A program made the position numbers and the translations under genes. From positions 434,001-498,000 of the forward strand of contig JALHQT010000003.1 of NCBI GenBank assembly GCA_022841825.1: a stretch of 64,000 bases of DNA. Reading direction: 5' to 3'. Source of the DNA: Anaerolineae bacterium. GTDB lineage: Bacteria > Chloroflexota > Anaerolineae > Aggregatilineales > Phototrophicaceae. Below, piece by piece: positions 51,070 through 59,787 of the stretch. Within the stretch, counting starts at the first letter, position 1, and each line of letters begins with the position of its first letter. Under the pieces are notes generated by a model, which did no database searches, was not told the DNA's origin, and saw nothing but the letters and a program-made list of their open reading frames with translations.

Positions 51070-51874
51070 TTTGAGTGGAAAAATCGCGGTTGTGACAGGT
51101 GCGACGGGCGTGCTTTGTCGTGCAATCTGTCATGGATTGGCAGAGGCTGGCGCAACACCGGTTGTGATTGCCCGCGACAAGGTCAGGATTGATGCGCTCG
51201 TCGATGAGCTATCTCAAAAAGGCTCCCATGCGCTGGGGATTAGTGCGGATGTTCTGGACAAAACCGCGCTGCAAGCTGCCTCAAGTGTCATCATGGACAC
51301 GTTTGGGCGCATTGATATTCTGATCAATGGCGCGGGTGGCAATCGTGCGGATGCGACATCGATGCCCGGCGAGCGCACCTTCTTCGATTTGCCGCAGGAG
51401 GCGTTTCAGTGGGTGTTCAACCTGAATTTCATGGGGTCGATACTCGCCTCTCAGGTCTTTGGCGAAGTGATGAGCAAGCAGCATGCTGGCGTGATTTTGA
51501 ACATCTCATCGATGGCATCGTACCAGCCGCTGACGCGCGTGGTCGCTTATTCCGCTGCAAAAGCCGCCATCAACAACTTCACACACTGGTTTGCCGTCTA
51601 CATGGCGAAAGAACACAGTACAGCCATCCGCGTGAATGCGATCGCTCCTGGGTTCTTTCTCGGCGAGCAAAACCGCTATCTCCTGATCGACCAGAAAACC
51701 GGACAGTTGACGGAGCGCGGTCAGAGAATCATTGACCATACGCCGATGAATCGCTTCGGTGACGCCGAAGACCTCATCGGCACGGTCATCTGGCTGGTGA
51801 GCGATGCGTCACGGTTTGTGACCGGAATAGTCGTGCCCGTCGATGGCGGCTTCATGGCGTATAAAGGTGTCTAG
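51050..51874 (+). CDS. D-mannonate oxidoreductase-like SDR (UxuB/YjmF type)
   Basis: This is a 274-residue SDR with cofactor motif VTGATGVLCRA (a variant of TGxxxGIG), NGAGGNRADATS, catalytic Y-x3-K in AYSAAKAAINNF, and the long family-specific APGFFLGEQNRYLL, TERGQRIIDHTPMNRFG and GIVVPVDGGFMAY. These are hallmarks of D-mannonate (fructuronate) oxidoreductases. A uronate-related role in sugar-nucleotide modification is more likely here than catabolism, given the polysaccharide context and the AlgD-like enzyme at 22761 (inference). I chose a GTG at 51050 because GGGAGG lies 6 nt upstream; an ATG at 51062 is the alternative. Confidence 0.85.
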   Translation: MTAQMFDLSGKIAVVTGATGVLCRAICHGLAEAGATPVVIARDKVRIDALVDELSQKGSHALGISADVLDKTALQAASSVIMDTFGRIDILINGAGGNRADATSMPGERTFFDLPQEAFQWVFNLNFMGSILASQVFGEVMSKQHAGVILNISSMASYQPLTRVVAYSAAKAAINNFTHWFAVYMAKEHSTAIRVNAIAPGFFLGEQNRYLLIDQKTGQLTERGQRIIDHTPMNRFGDAEDLIGTVIWLVSDASRFVTGIVVPVDGGFMAYKGV

Positions 51875-51886
51875 CGCAGACGAGAT

Positions 51887-52669
51887 CTAGAACGAACGCA
51901 CCAACCCACCATCTACTCGCAGCGTCGCGCCCGTGATGTAGCCTGCGGCAGGCGAGAGCAGGAATGCCGCCGCATCGCCAAACTCTTCGATGGTCCCCAG
52001 TCGTCCCAAGGGGATTCGCTTGACTGTTTCCTGACGGATTTCCTCAATCGTAACGCCACGTCTGCGCGCGGCATTCTGATCCAGGTAGATCGTGCGATCC
52101 GTAAGGATCCGTCCTGGGATCAGGTTGTTGACGCGGATTCCATTGGGCGCAAGTTCTTCCGCGAGCGTTTTGAGCAGCGCTGCGACACCTGCACGCATGA
52201 CGGTGGATAGAGCAAGCGACTCAATCGGCATGTTGATCGAGTAGGAGGTCACCGCCAGGATTGCTCCGCTTTCGGACATGTGCGGAATAACCTCGCGAAT
52301 CATGCGGATTGTACTCATCAATGTGAGTTCGAACGCAGAATGCCACTGCTCATCGCTCAGGTCTTTGAAGAAGCCGCTGGGGGGTCCGCCAGCATTCACG
52401 AGTAAGCCATGAATGACACCCCAGCGTTCGACCGTTCCCTGCACCCATTCGGTAACCTGCTCCGCCTTCGTCACATCACACGCTACGGCGTGGACGTCTG
52501 CCCCGGTCTCTTCATGGATCTTGGCGGCAGCAGTTTCGATCTCTTCCAGATTGCGGCTGCATATCGAAACCTTCGCACCATGCTTTGCCAGTGCATGTGC
52601 CGTTCCAAAGCCGAGTCCCTTGCTGGACGCAGCGACAAGTATCACTTTGTTTTCTAGACCCAAGCCCAT
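51887..52669 (-). CDS. SDR family oxidoreductase lacking the classical Y-x3-K
   Basis: This 260-residue SDR has an N-terminal VILVAASSKGLGFGTA, VNAGGPPSGFF and the ending YITGATLRVDGG. Where classical SDRs have the catalytic Tyr and Lys, this one reads SINMPIESLALSTVMRAG, a pattern of a known SDR subgroup with no Tyr at that place. It may use another residue or bind without catalysis. I chose the ATG at 52669, with AAGGA upstream; the open frame extends further, into repeat and pseudogene DNA. It converges with the mannonate-oxidoreductase-like gene (12 bp between stops). Confidence 0.85.
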   Translation of the reverse strand: MGLGLENKVILVAASSKGLGFGTAHALAKHGAKVSICSRNLEEIETAAAKIHEETGADVHAVACDVTKAEQVTEWVQGTVERWGVIHGLLVNAGGPPSGFFKDLSDEQWHSAFELTLMSTIRMIREVIPHMSESGAILAVTSYSINMPIESLALSTVMRAGVAALLKTLAEELAPNGIRVNNLIPGRILTDRTIYLDQNAARRRGVTIEEIRQETVKRIPLGRLGTIEEFGDAAAFLLSPAAGYITGATLRVDGGLVRSF

Positions 52670-52795
52670 CGTTACATCTGTCCTTTTTTCGGATAACTGA
52701 CTGCCAGCATGGTCTAGGGATGGTACCCGAAGCCGCATGAAATACAAGAGGACGCCGTAATGTTCTGCGGGTAATGCGGACGAGGCAGCGCGAAG

Positions 52796-52864
52796 CCTCC
52801 CGTGGGATGCTGCCCCTACGGAAGATTCCGCGATTACGCAGGGGCAAGGCACTGCCTTGCTCAT
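52796..52864. repeat. REP-like GC-rich inverted repeats at the pseudogene edge
   Basis: A GTAGGGGCA-type arm (reverse strand) and a hairpin GCAAGGCA-c-TGCCTTGC (52844-52860) lie where homology to the subtilase stops. Similar GTAGGGGCG arms occur at 63500-63564. Insertion of such an element may have truncated the protease gene. Confidence 0.5.
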
Positions 52865-52865
52865 G

Positions 52866-53330
52866 GGCGCTGAAGACAGCCGGCTGACCGTTGGGATCGA
52901 GCGCCCCTACCGCGATCAGGGCGGGATAGGCAGCCAGATAAAGCACCTGCTCGCGTCCTATGTTGCCTGCCGCTGCGACCACCGTGACACCGCGTTCGTC
53001 GAGTACACGGAGCGGCAGAATCATGGCATTCGGTGCAAGACCAGCCATGCCAACGCCATTGTCGAAGTTTGCCGCAATAATGTTGGATATCGCACAGCCA
53101 TGCCCAAAGGTGTCTTGTGAGATGCTGTCATCGTCCACATAGTCCCACCCAGGGGTGATACGTCCCACAAGATCCGCATGGTCGGAGCAAATGCAGCTGT
53201 CGATAACCGCGACCAAGACCGATGCCGCGCCAGTTGGCATTGCCTGCCAGGCTTCGACCGCGCTGATATGTGCCAGTGACTGTAGGCGGGGCTGATCTGC
53301 TGGTTCTTGATATTCAAGCAGCGAACGGTG
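52866..53330 (-). pseudogene. Broken S8 subtilisin-like protease remnant
   Basis: The reverse strand encodes subtilase blocks YSHWHIS, AVEAWQAMPTGA, VLVAVIDSC (catalytic Asp), DTFGHGC (catalytic His, normally GHGT), VGMAGLAPNAMILPLRVLD and VTVVAAAGN, then LIAVGALDPNGQPAVFSA, after which homology ends. There is a one-base frameshift between YSHWHIS and AVEAWQA (near 53270). About 35-40 expected residues are missing between LRVLDERG and VTVVAAAGN, and the catalytic-Ser domain is gone. Frameshift, internal deletion and 3' truncation together make this a dead gene. It lies at the right border of the second polysaccharide operon, a likely recombination scar. Confidence 0.8.
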
Positions 53331-53544
53331 TCATCCATGTTGTGGATGGCTTGATTATTGAACCGGCAATCCTGTTAGGCGGCTGAAAGTGCTCTCCTAT
53401 AAGGTCAGCTTGGGCATGATGTGACATTAATCCAACACTAGCCGAGCGCCGAATGATACCGCGGATAATTGTCCAATCTTCTATGACCTTTGGAACGCCG
53501 TTTAACGCAGGAATGTGAAACGCCTCTATGCTTTAGGCTTGCTT

Positions 53545-53573
53545 TTCCACGTTTGCCCACCTCATGCTATGAT
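53545..53573 (+). promoter_or_regulatory. Promoter of the cyclase-AAA-TPR gene
   Basis: TTCCAC (53545-53550) and TATGAT (53568-53573) are 17 bp apart. An AAGGAG ribosome site follows at about 53584, ahead of the ATG at 53599. Confidence 0.5.
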
Positions 53574-53598
53574 GTAAGACTCCAAGGAGTCAAACTGG

Positions 53599-56500
53599 AT
53601 GACAGAGCCAGGCGTTGCCTACATACCGGCAGATCGTTATGCAGCACTGATCGAGAATCGACCGATGCCCGCGCGCGAGGGCGGCAGCGTTCTGTTTGCC
53701 GATATCACGGGCTTCACGCCTTTGACAGCAGCGTACGCTCAGACCCTTGGTCCACGCCTGGGAGCGGAAGAACTGACGCGCCAGTTGAACCTGGTCTACG
53801 ATCAGCTCATTTCCAATGTCACGCGCTTTGGCGGCAGCGTCATTGGCTTCAGCGGCGATGCCATCACCTGCTGGTTTGGCGAAAGCTGGCCCCCCCTCGC
53901 CACCACATCCCCGGCGGCGCGCGCCGTCGCCTGCGGCGAGGCAATGCGGCTTTCGTCAGAATCCTTTCCTGTGTTCACGCTGCCGAACGGCACCTCACAT
54001 AGCATTGGCATCAAGGTCTCTATCGCTTCCGGTTCTGCCAACCGCTTCCTGGTGGGCGATCCGACAATTCAGGTGTTCGACCTGCTCGCTGGCGCGCCCG
54101 TCGAACGTTCGGCAGTGGGTGAGCACCTCATCCGCAAAGGGGAGATGGTCGTTGATGCTGCCACCGCAAACGCGCTTGCTTCGATAATCGATATCACCGA
54201 ATGGCGCACGGCAGTGGAAACCGGCGAAGCTTTTGCAATGGTCGGTAAACTGTGTGCCCCCGTACAGACGGCGCGGTGGAAAGAACCGGAAGAGACAACC
54301 CTGGACGAGGAACTGCTGCGTCCGTGGCTCCTGCCGCAGATTTATGATCACTTACAGGAAAATGGCGGCGACTTCCCGGCAGAGCTGCGCCCGGCAGTCG
54401 CACTATTTATGCGCTTTGTCGGCATCGACTTTGATGATCCTACGGCGGGGTCGCAGTTAGACCAGTTTCTGCGCTGGGTACAGAGCATTCTCCAGCAGTA
54501 TGAGGGTACGTTGATTCAGGTGACGCTGGGCGATAAAGGCAGCTACCTGTACGCCGCGTTCGGGGCACCCATCGCCCACGAAGATGATGCGCGGCGCGCG
54601 GTCGCGGCGGCGCTGGAACTGCGAACCCTCCCTGGCACTATGACGAGCATCCAGTCGATCCAGATTGGCATCAGCCAGGGGACAATGCGCGTCGGTGCCT
54701 ATGGTGGACATACACGTCGAACGTATGGAGTCCTGGGCGACGAGGTCAACGTCGCTGCCCGGCTGATGCAGCATGCCCGTTCTGGTGAAGTCATTGCATC
54801 GAAGCGGGTGCAAAGCGCGAGCAGCGATGAGTTTAGCTGGGAACTGCTGCCCCCTCTGCTCCTGAAAGGTAAGCAGGAACCGATCGACGTCGCCCGTTTG
54901 CAGGGTCGGCTGGCAGCTCGTCAGAAAAAAGCCTTCAAGACCGGGCTTTTCGGTCGCGACCAGCAGTTGCGGCAGTTGATCGATTTTCTGGCACCGCTCT
55001 GGGCGCAGGGGTTCCCTGGCATCGCTTACATCATCGGCGAGGCGGGCATGACGATGCTGAGGACATCGTCCTTAAGCCGACGTTCCGCAGGCATCGCCTA
55101 TATTGTGGGCGAGGCGGGGATGGGCAAGAGCCGTCTGCTGCTCGAACTGCGATCCCACCTGCGGACGCGGCTTGAGGTCTCCTGGATGATCTGCGCCAGC
55201 GACGAAATCTTCCGTGACTCTTTCCAACCCTTCCTGAGTTTCCTGCGGGAATACTTCAGTCAATCACCTGAGCAGTCTTACGAGCAAAACCTCACCCGCT
55301 TCAACGATGTTTTCGATGGTCTCCTCAGAGGACTCGATCCCCTCCAACTGACCGAGCTGGTCGGCGCGCTGGGCGCAAGACGTTCGCATGTCGCAGCGCT
55401 GCTCGCACTTCATTGGGAAGATTCACCCTACCAGCGGGCGGAACCGCAGCAGCGCCTTCAGGACACTATCGAAGGCTTAATCACCCTGATCCAGGTCGAA
55501 AGCCTGCGCCAACCTGTCATTCTTCAGGTCGAGGATGCACATTGGCTGGATGCCGACTCCATCGAGCTGCTGAAACAGCTCATGAGCCGATGTGTGGACT
55601 ATCCCATTGCGCTGCTGATTACCTGCCGTCATATCGACGATGGCGGGCTGTGGGCGGAAGGCGCAAAACATGCGATCAAGCAGGAGATATGCAATCTCCA
55701 TGAGCTTTCGCTGGAAGGTATTCATGGTCTCGCCTGCGAACTCCTCGCCGCCGAGGTCAGCTCCGCGACCTCCGCCTTTCTGCGCGAAAAGACTGGGGGC
55801 AATCCATTCTTTGCAGAGCAAATGTTGCTGGACCTGCGCGAGCGCGGTCTCCTGGTACAGACCAACGGCGAATGGTCTTTGCTGCCGGAGGCATTGATCG
55901 AAGTACCCGGCACAGTCAATGCTGTACTGATCGCGCGTCTTGACCGCATGGCGGCTAAACTGCGTTCAGCAGTCCAGATGGCATCCGTGCTTGGTCAGGA
56001 GTTCGAGCTGCGTATCCTCTCGCATATGCTGCCGAGCGGGGCTGACGTTCAGGAACTGGTGTCCGCGGCAGATGCGGCATCGGTTTGGTCATCCGCACGC
56101 GAAGGGCGCTACCATTTTCGGCACGCACTCCTGCGTGATGCCGCCTATGAGATGCAGTTGTCGGTTCGCAAACGTGAGCTGCATCAGCTCGCCGCAGATG
56201 CAATCAAAACGGTCTACACAGACGAACTCGCGTCACAGGCGACAGAACTTGCCTATCACTACGAACAGGCGCTGGACATGGCGAATGCCGCCCTCTGGCA
56301 CATCAGCGCTGGCGAGAATGGCATGAAGCTGTACGCGCTGGAAAACGTCATCTTTCACTACAGAAAAGCGCTCGCCTGCCTGGATGCCGATCCGCAGCGC
56401 ATCCACACCGAGCAGGTGCGTCGCCTCAAAGTGCTGCTCGAACTGGGCAATGCGCTGCGCTGGCGAAACCGCTCGCTGGAAGCGCGTGAAACTCTGCGCG

Positions 56501-57591
56501 ATGCCTATGAGGCATCGGTGGCGCTGGGCGATGAACTCACCACCATTGACGCATCGATCAGTCTGGCTGCCGTCCAATACGATGAAGGCGATTTTCGCCT
56601 CGCCCTGACCTACGCCACCGCTGCGGAGCAAATCGTCGCACACCGCCCCATATCGCGGCAGTTGCGGACGATCCTGGAAATGAAGTGCTGGTGCCTGTTC
56701 CGCCTGGGTGAACTTGAGGAAGCCCGCGCCGCTGGCGAACGCGCCCTGCAAGTGAGCCAGCAGCTTGACGAGCCTGGGCAGATTGCTCAGAGTCTGAGCG
56801 TGCTAGGGCTGGTACTGATGGCATCGGGGCAGAACCAGCAGGCGGCGCAGCACTTTGAGCACGCGCTGTCGATTGCCAGCGATCCGATGGACATCCTCGG
56901 CGTGACGAACAACCTGGGCGTGATCGCCGTAGCGATTGGGGACTATCAGCGCGCTGCCCTTCGCTTTGAGGAGGCACTTGCCTTGGCGCGCCAGCACAAC
57001 ATTGCGGAAGCCGAAATGGTCTTTCGCAGCAACCTCGGCGGCGCGCGTGTGGGGCTGGGGGATTTCGGACTTGCAGAAGCGGAGCTGCGCGAGGTCATTC
57101 GCCTCACGGGCGACTCAAGCTTTGGCGACTTGTCCGAAACCTATCGCTTCCTCGCCGAGTCACTGCTTGGTCAGGACAGAGTGGATGAAGCACTGGACGC
57201 CGGACGGCGCGCGCTCGCGCTGGGACAGGAGGTGAGTGCGCCGGAGTTCATCGCCATCGCATGGCGTGTCCTGGGGCAAATCACATCACGGCGCAGTGCA
57301 GCGCTTTCGCTGGGTGAGGCGGATGGAAATGCTGCACGCCAGTATTCGTCTGTAGAATGCTTCGCCAACAGTTTGAAGATCCTGAAAGAAACAGGGATGA
57401 AAGGTGAAATCCCCCGTACTCTGAGGGTTTGGGCGCTTCATGAACTGGAGCACGGCACCTATGACACGGGCATAACTTTGTGGCAGGAGGCGCTGCAATC
57501 ATTCAGGGCACTTGGCGCAGAGCAGGAAGTAGACCGCATGAATCTGCTGCCCCCGCTGCCTTCGGGTAGTACAAACGCGAATCAGCCCTAA
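53599..57591 (+). CDS. Adenylate/guanylate cyclase-like, AAA ATPase and TPR signalling protein
   Basis: This is a 1330-residue cytoplasmic protein. Residues 25-200 are a class III cyclase domain (SVLFADITGFTPL, GFSGDAITCWFG) with both metal Asps. Residues 270-430 are a second cyclase domain whose first metal Asp is lost (LFMRFVGIDFDD) but with VLGDEVNVAARLM. From about 445-750 is an AAA_16/STAND-type ATPase (EAGMGKSRLLLEL, VEDAHWLDADS, KTGGNPFFAEQML), and 880-1290 are TPR repeats. The P-loop strand is duplicated: GIAYIIGEAGM (474-484) and GIAYIVGEAGMGKS (498-511), 72 bp apart, only the second functional. It may make a cyclic nucleotide in response to protein binding by the TPRs (inference). 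Confidence 0.9.
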   Translation: MTEPGVAYIPADRYAALIENRPMPAREGGSVLFADITGFTPLTAAYAQTLGPRLGAEELTRQLNLVYDQLISNVTRFGGSVIGFSGDAITCWFGESWPPLATTSPAARAVACGEAMRLSSESFPVFTLPNGTSHSIGIKVSIASGSANRFLVGDPTIQVFDLLAGAPVERSAVGEHLIRKGEMVVDAATANALASIIDITEWRTAVETGEAFAMVGKLCAPVQTARWKEPEETTLDEELLRPWLLPQIYDHLQENGGDFPAELRPAVALFMRFVGIDFDDPTAGSQLDQFLRWVQSILQQYEGTLIQVTLGDKGSYLYAAFGAPIAHEDDARRAVAAALELRTLPGTMTSIQSIQIGISQGTMRVGAYGGHTRRTYGVLGDEVNVAARLMQHARSGEVIASKRVQSASSDEFSWELLPPLLLKGKQEPIDVARLQGRLAARQKKAFKTGLFGRDQQLRQLIDFLAPLWAQGFPGIAYIIGEAGMTMLRTSSLSRRSAGIAYIVGEAGMGKSRLLLELRSHLRTRLEVSWMICASDEIFRDSFQPFLSFLREYFSQSPEQSYEQNLTRFNDVFDGLLRGLDPLQLTELVGALGARRSHVAALLALHWEDSPYQRAEPQQRLQDTIEGLITLIQVESLRQPVILQVEDAHWLDADSIELLKQLMSRCVDYPIALLITCRHIDDGGLWAEGAKHAIKQEICNLHELSLEGIHGLACELLAAEVSSATSAFLREKTGGNPFFAEQMLLDLRERGLLVQTNGEWSLLPEALIEVPGTVNAVLIARLDRMAAKLRSAVQMASVLGQEFELRILSHMLPSGADVQELVSAADAASVWSSAREGRYHFRHALLRDAAYEMQLSVRKRELHQLAADAIKTVYTDELASQATELAYHYEQALDMANAALWHISAGENGMKLYALENVIFHYRKALACLDADPQRIHTEQVRRLKVLLELGNALRWRNRSLEARETLRDAYEASVALGDELTTIDASISLAAVQYDEGDFRLALTYATAAEQIVAHRPISRQLRTILEMKCWCLFRLGELEEARAAGERALQVSQQLDEPGQIAQSLSVLGLVLMASGQNQQAAQHFEHALSIASDPMDILGVTNNLGVIAVAIGDYQRAALRFEEALALARQHNIAEAEMVFRSNLGGARVGLGDFGLAEAELREVIRLTGDSSFGDLSETYRFLAESLLGQDRVDEALDAGRRALALGQEVSAPEFIAIAWRVLGQITSRRSAALSLGEADGNAARQYSSVECFANSLKILKETGMKGEIPRTLRVWALHELEHGTYDTGITLWQEALQSFRALGAEQEVDRMNLLPPLPSGSTNANQP

Positions 57592-57682
57592 AAATAATTG
57601 CCTGTTTTTATGTACCGTTGTATAGTGTTTTGCATCGTAACTTTTATGTTCGCTTAAATCGAGTTGTACGAGGATATATTTG

Positions 57683-58189
57683 ATGGGCAGGAGACTTGCA
57701 CTCATCTTGGTCATTATGGCTTGCCTGTTTGCCATTACGGCAGCAACCTTTGCGGGGGGCTGGGGGGGCATTCGCGTCACGGGCGGTTCTCTCCGCGTGG
57801 AAGGGCAGGGCTACGGTCTGGGTCAGGTTGATCAGGCGCGCATCACAGCCACATTGAGCGGTTTTATCGTCTGCACGAACAACGGTGGCAATATTGCGCC
57901 GGGTCAGAACCGCTATACGACGACGGTCAGCCAGAACCAGGCAGTCACGGTGCGCAACGGGAAGTTCAACTTCAACTTCTTTTTCTCCGATGCGGATCTG
58001 GGACTTGCAACGACCGATTGGCAGGCTGCCGGTTGTCCGAACGCCAACTGGACAGTCGATTACCTGCATGACCGCCTGACGTTCACACTCAATGAAATAG
58101 AGGGAGGCGTCGTCATTGCACGCACCGCCGCAACCTATAGCTGCGTCATGAACCCGCCAGCGCTCAACGGCACCTACGTGTGCAGCTAG
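57683..58189 (+). CDS. Small secreted protein of unknown function
   Basis: This 168-residue protein has a signal peptide (LALILVIMACLFAITAATF, then AGG). The mature part is beta-rich, with GGSLRVEGQGYGLGQVDQAR and four cysteines (VCTNNGG, AAGCPNANW, YSCVMN, YVCS) that could form two disulfides. I do not recognise a family. The ATG at 57683 has GAGG 9 nt upstream. It follows the cyclase gene by 91 bp in the same direction and could be co-transcribed. The function cannot be inferred. Confidence 0.7.
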   Translation: MGRRLALILVIMACLFAITAATFAGGWGGIRVTGGSLRVEGQGYGLGQVDQARITATLSGFIVCTNNGGNIAPGQNRYTTTVSQNQAVTVRNGKFNFNFFFSDADLGLATTDWQAAGCPNANWTVDYLHDRLTFTLNEIEGGVVIARTAATYSCVMNPPALNGTYVCS

Positions 58190-58220
58190 TCTCTGGACAG
58201 GCTGCGAATGGTGGATCGAG

Positions 58221-58240
58221 CAAGGGGCGTATGCCCCTTG
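58221..58240. repeat. Second copy of the CAAGGGGC palindrome
   Basis: CAAGGGGCGTATGCCCCTTG matches the core at 682-701 (CAAGGGGCTTAAGCCCCTTG) apart from the centre. It lies 31 bp after the small secreted protein gene, between convergent genes, and may end transcription. Confidence 0.6.
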
Positions 58241-58326
58241 TTCCCACGTCGCATTAAGCTTGCGGGTGTCCTCAGAGATGCATTAATTCTGAGGGCACCT
58301 GATGACCAGAGGTATGCCGGATGGCG

Positions 58327-58953
58327 TCAGGCAGGTTGGTTGGCGATCTCTTCCGCGCGCTTGAGCAGTGTGCTGAGATCGGCGATATTCTGCGTTTTGC
58401 CGCCATTGTTGATGGTCTGAGCGCTGGCAGTGAAATAGCGGTGGCTCTGAAGAAATCCGAGCTGACTGCGATACCAGTCGGCGTCGGTGAAGACCCTGCC
58501 CAACGCCTGAAGCTCCGACCGCAGCTCGCCATTTCTTCGCAAGAAGTACGACCGTCCCAGCACAAACAGATCGGCATCGGCGAGGATCATTGCAGAGAGG
58601 CTGGTCGGTGACTGCGGAAGGCGCGTCGACATGATCATTTCTGAAATGCGCTCGACATCGCTGGGTCCGTAGCCCAGTCGCAGCAGGACTGGGACGGCGA
58701 TGCGCACGGAAATCATCTCGTGACCCTCGCCCTGCTCGACAAAACCGATGTCATGAAACCATGCGGCGGTCTTTATCAGGATGATTTCGTGCGCAGGCAG
58801 GCGTTCATAGAGAGCAAGCTGCTCGGCATAGCGGACGACTTCTGATTCTGTGTGTCTGAGGGAATGGTAACTGTACTGGTGTTTGAGTTCGAGCGCCAAC
58901 CGAGCGCGTGCATAGGCGCGTGCAGCCCCGAAATCCGGTTTGAGAGCCGCCAT
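58327..58953 (-). CDS. HD-domain phosphohydrolase
   Basis: This 208-residue HD-superfamily protein has metal ligands visible in YHSLRHTESEVV, AWFHDIGFVEQGEGHE and LADADLFVLG. The superfamily hydrolyses phosphomonoesters or phosphodiesters, often of nucleotides; cyclic-nucleotide cleavage is possible here next to the cyclase and CNB genes but is unproven. I chose the ATG at 58953, with AGAGG 8 nt upstream, over a TTG at 59028. It is convergent with the secreted-protein gene. Confidence 0.88.
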   Translation of the reverse strand: MAALKPDFGAARAYARARLALELKHQYSYHSLRHTESEVVRYAEQLALYERLPAHEIILIKTAAWFHDIGFVEQGEGHEMISVRIAVPVLLRLGYGPSDVERISEMIMSTRLPQSPTSLSAMILADADLFVLGRSYFLRRNGELRSELQALGRVFTDADWYRSQLGFLQSHRYFTASAQTINNGGKTQNIADLSTLLKRAEEIANQPA

Positions 58954-59227
58954 GTGATCAGCCTCTACTACCCGCTGTGGATGCTTTACGCCTTGCCACG
59001 AAAAGGGTATTGGAAATTCAAATGCCAACTCGACCTACATGTCGATGATGTATTATCAGTATCGACAATCCGTTCATCCACGTCAAGGCACGCTGTGCCG
59101 TTTTTTCGTTAAGAGTCCATGATCTAAATGTTAAAGATTTCAGCAAACCGCGACATCTGTGGTTGAGCATGGATAAAATGGCTTCTCACTCATTCGATTC
59201 CCCCCCAATTCAGAGGATAACCCACCT

Positions 59228-59581
59228 ATGTATCAGATTGATTTCTTCAAGAAACAGGAAAACGTCGTTGAGTATAAGGCGGGCGATACGATTTTCGAGG
59301 AAGGCGCAGACAGCAATTCGACGATGTATGCTGTCCGGGAAGGTACCGTCGAAATTGTGCTGAAAGGTGCAGTGATCGACACCATTGAAGCCGGACAGTT
59401 CTTCGGGGAAATGTCCCTGGTCGATACCGCTCCGCGCTCTGCAACCGCGCGCGCAAAGACCGACGCCAAGGTCATCCCCGTCGATCGCAGCCGGTTCCTC
59501 TTCCTTGTTCATGAAACGCCCACGTTCGCCCTCCAGGTGATGCATACCATGTCGGAACGCCTGCGCCGCCTGATGAACTAG
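59228..59581 (+). CDS. Single-domain cyclic-nucleotide-binding protein
   Basis: This 117-residue protein is essentially one CAP-ED/cNMP-binding domain: YKAGDTIFEEGADSNSTMY, VREGTVEIVLKG and the phosphate-binding cassette GQFFGEMSLVDTAPRSATAR with the conserved Glu and Arg. It has no HTH or enzyme domain, so it would act as a cAMP/cGMP receptor in trans. The cyclase-AAA-TPR gene (53599-57591) and the HD hydrolase are close, suggesting a small signalling set (inference). Confidence 0.92.
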   Translation: MYQIDFFKKQENVVEYKAGDTIFEEGADSNSTMYAVREGTVEIVLKGAVIDTIEAGQFFGEMSLVDTAPRSATARAKTDAKVIPVDRSRFLFLVHETPTFALQVMHTMSERLRRLMN

Positions 59582-59787
59582 CTCTAAAGCGCGCCAAAGC
59601 GAGGGGTACGTCGCGCGACGATACCCCATGGCTGTGACGGACTTTTCGAAGCGTCTTCAGCGACGGGCAACAGCATCGATGGTCTAGACTGTCCGCTTTC
59701 GTGTGTGAACGCTCCAATATATTGCACGAGTAATGGCTCACGAACATAATTGAGAAGATCCAATGCGGCATCTTTTGGATTTCCCTT

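Noticed and set aside
53490-54002. 170-residue forward frame overlapping the cyclase start
   Set aside because: It is Cys/Arg-rich without domain features and is out of frame with the clear cyclase domain.
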